This document shows, in pieces, positions 63,947-64,000 of a stretch of 64,000 bases of DNA. The DNA is taken from the NCBI RefSeq assembly GCF_000423445.1, contig NZ_AUHZ01000005.1, forward strand, positions 124,001-188,000, in the 5' to 3' direction. Position numbers and translations under genes: made by a program. Under the pieces are notes generated by a model. It was not told where the DNA came from. It saw only the letters and a list, made by a program, of their open reading frames with translations, and ran no database searches. Source of the DNA: Acidipropionibacterium thoenii DSM 20276 (GTDB lineage: Bacteria; Actinomycetota; Actinomycetes; Propionibacteriales; Propionibacteriaceae). The first letter of the stretch is position 1. Every line of letters begins with the position of its first letter.

Positions 63947-64000
63947 GATGCGGGGCTTGGAGGCGACTAGGCCCCCGTGGAGGGGTAGGGCTGGCGGCGT

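Larger units (their letters stand above)
50289..64000. mobile_element. Genomic (defence) island inserted in cpaF; right end not in the window
   Basis: CpaF homology breaks at about 50288, and from that point gene content changes to defence and hypothetical genes with visibly lower GC bias and more alternative strands. Contents include a type III-like R-M pair, an ApeA-type HEPN protein, several PD-(D/E)XK-like proteins, and small membrane proteins. No integrase, transposase or direct repeat marking the left edge is seen; these may lie at the right end. Junction sequence is about GACGGTGG/GAGATTCTC. Insertion as the cause is inferred. Confidence 0.7.

Overview
The window is high-GC actinobacterial DNA. 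A nearly complete cobalamin gene set, a CbiMNQO cobalt transporter, NgcEFG amino-sugar uptake genes, LuxS, PepC and the codon usage suggest a Propionibacteriaceae member, most like Acidipropionibacterium/Propionibacterium. The genus is inferred from gene content, not from a database search.

Layout. 1-3.3 kb: the end of an acyl-CoA dehydrogenase, a FabL-like short-chain reductase and a FadH-like flavin/Fe-S reductase. 3.3-4.4 kb: a lipoate-protein ligase with its accessory domain at the N-terminus. 4.5-6.6 kb: a GntR(YtrA)-type regulator, an ABC ATPase broken by an in-frame TGA, and its permease. 6.9-8.8 kb: a HisC-like aminotransferase and a patatin-like hydrolase. 9.3-12.7 kb: ngcEFG. 13.0-21.7 kb: cobalamin block 1 (cobH, cbiMNQO, cbiT, cobO, a cbiA-cobC fusion, cobA) with two B12 riboswitches. 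21.8-25.4 kb: an osmoprotectant ABC transporter. 25.8-30.4 kb: cobalamin block 2 (cobK, cobT, cobU, cobS, a BtuF-like protein) with a third B12 riboswitch. 30.6-49.4 kb: a housekeeping stretch with tRNA-Thr, lipoproteins, luxS, manA, a DUF3263 gene, an AAA/TPR pair, groEL with two CIRCE operators, pyrB, pepC, a SUFU-domain gene, fumC, a ClC channel, and the start of a Flp/Tad pilus locus (SAF/CpaB-like, MinD/CpaE-like, CpaF).

At about 50.29 kb the cpaF reading frame stops abruptly before its ATPase core. From there to the right edge lies a different, less GC-biased accessory region that reads as a defence island. It holds a TIGR02391-like protein, two overlapping genes with PD-(D/E)XK-like motifs, a helix-turn-helix protein split by an in-frame TAG, another PD-(D/E)XK-like protein divergent from a DUF1643-like gene, and a minus-strand operon mod-res-apeA. 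That operon joins a type III-like restriction-modification pair to an ApeA-type HEPN abortive-infection effector, and is preceded by two small genes. No integrase is visible, so the right boundary is probably outside the window.

The most notable non-genic signals are a cluster of actinobacterial DnaA-box sequences at 47587-47687, three very long intergenic palindromes (12.85, 40.25 and 40.42 kb), two in-frame stops inside otherwise good genes (TGA at 5908-5910, TAG at 54004-54006), and a B12 riboswitch only about 12 bp from the divergent cobK start.
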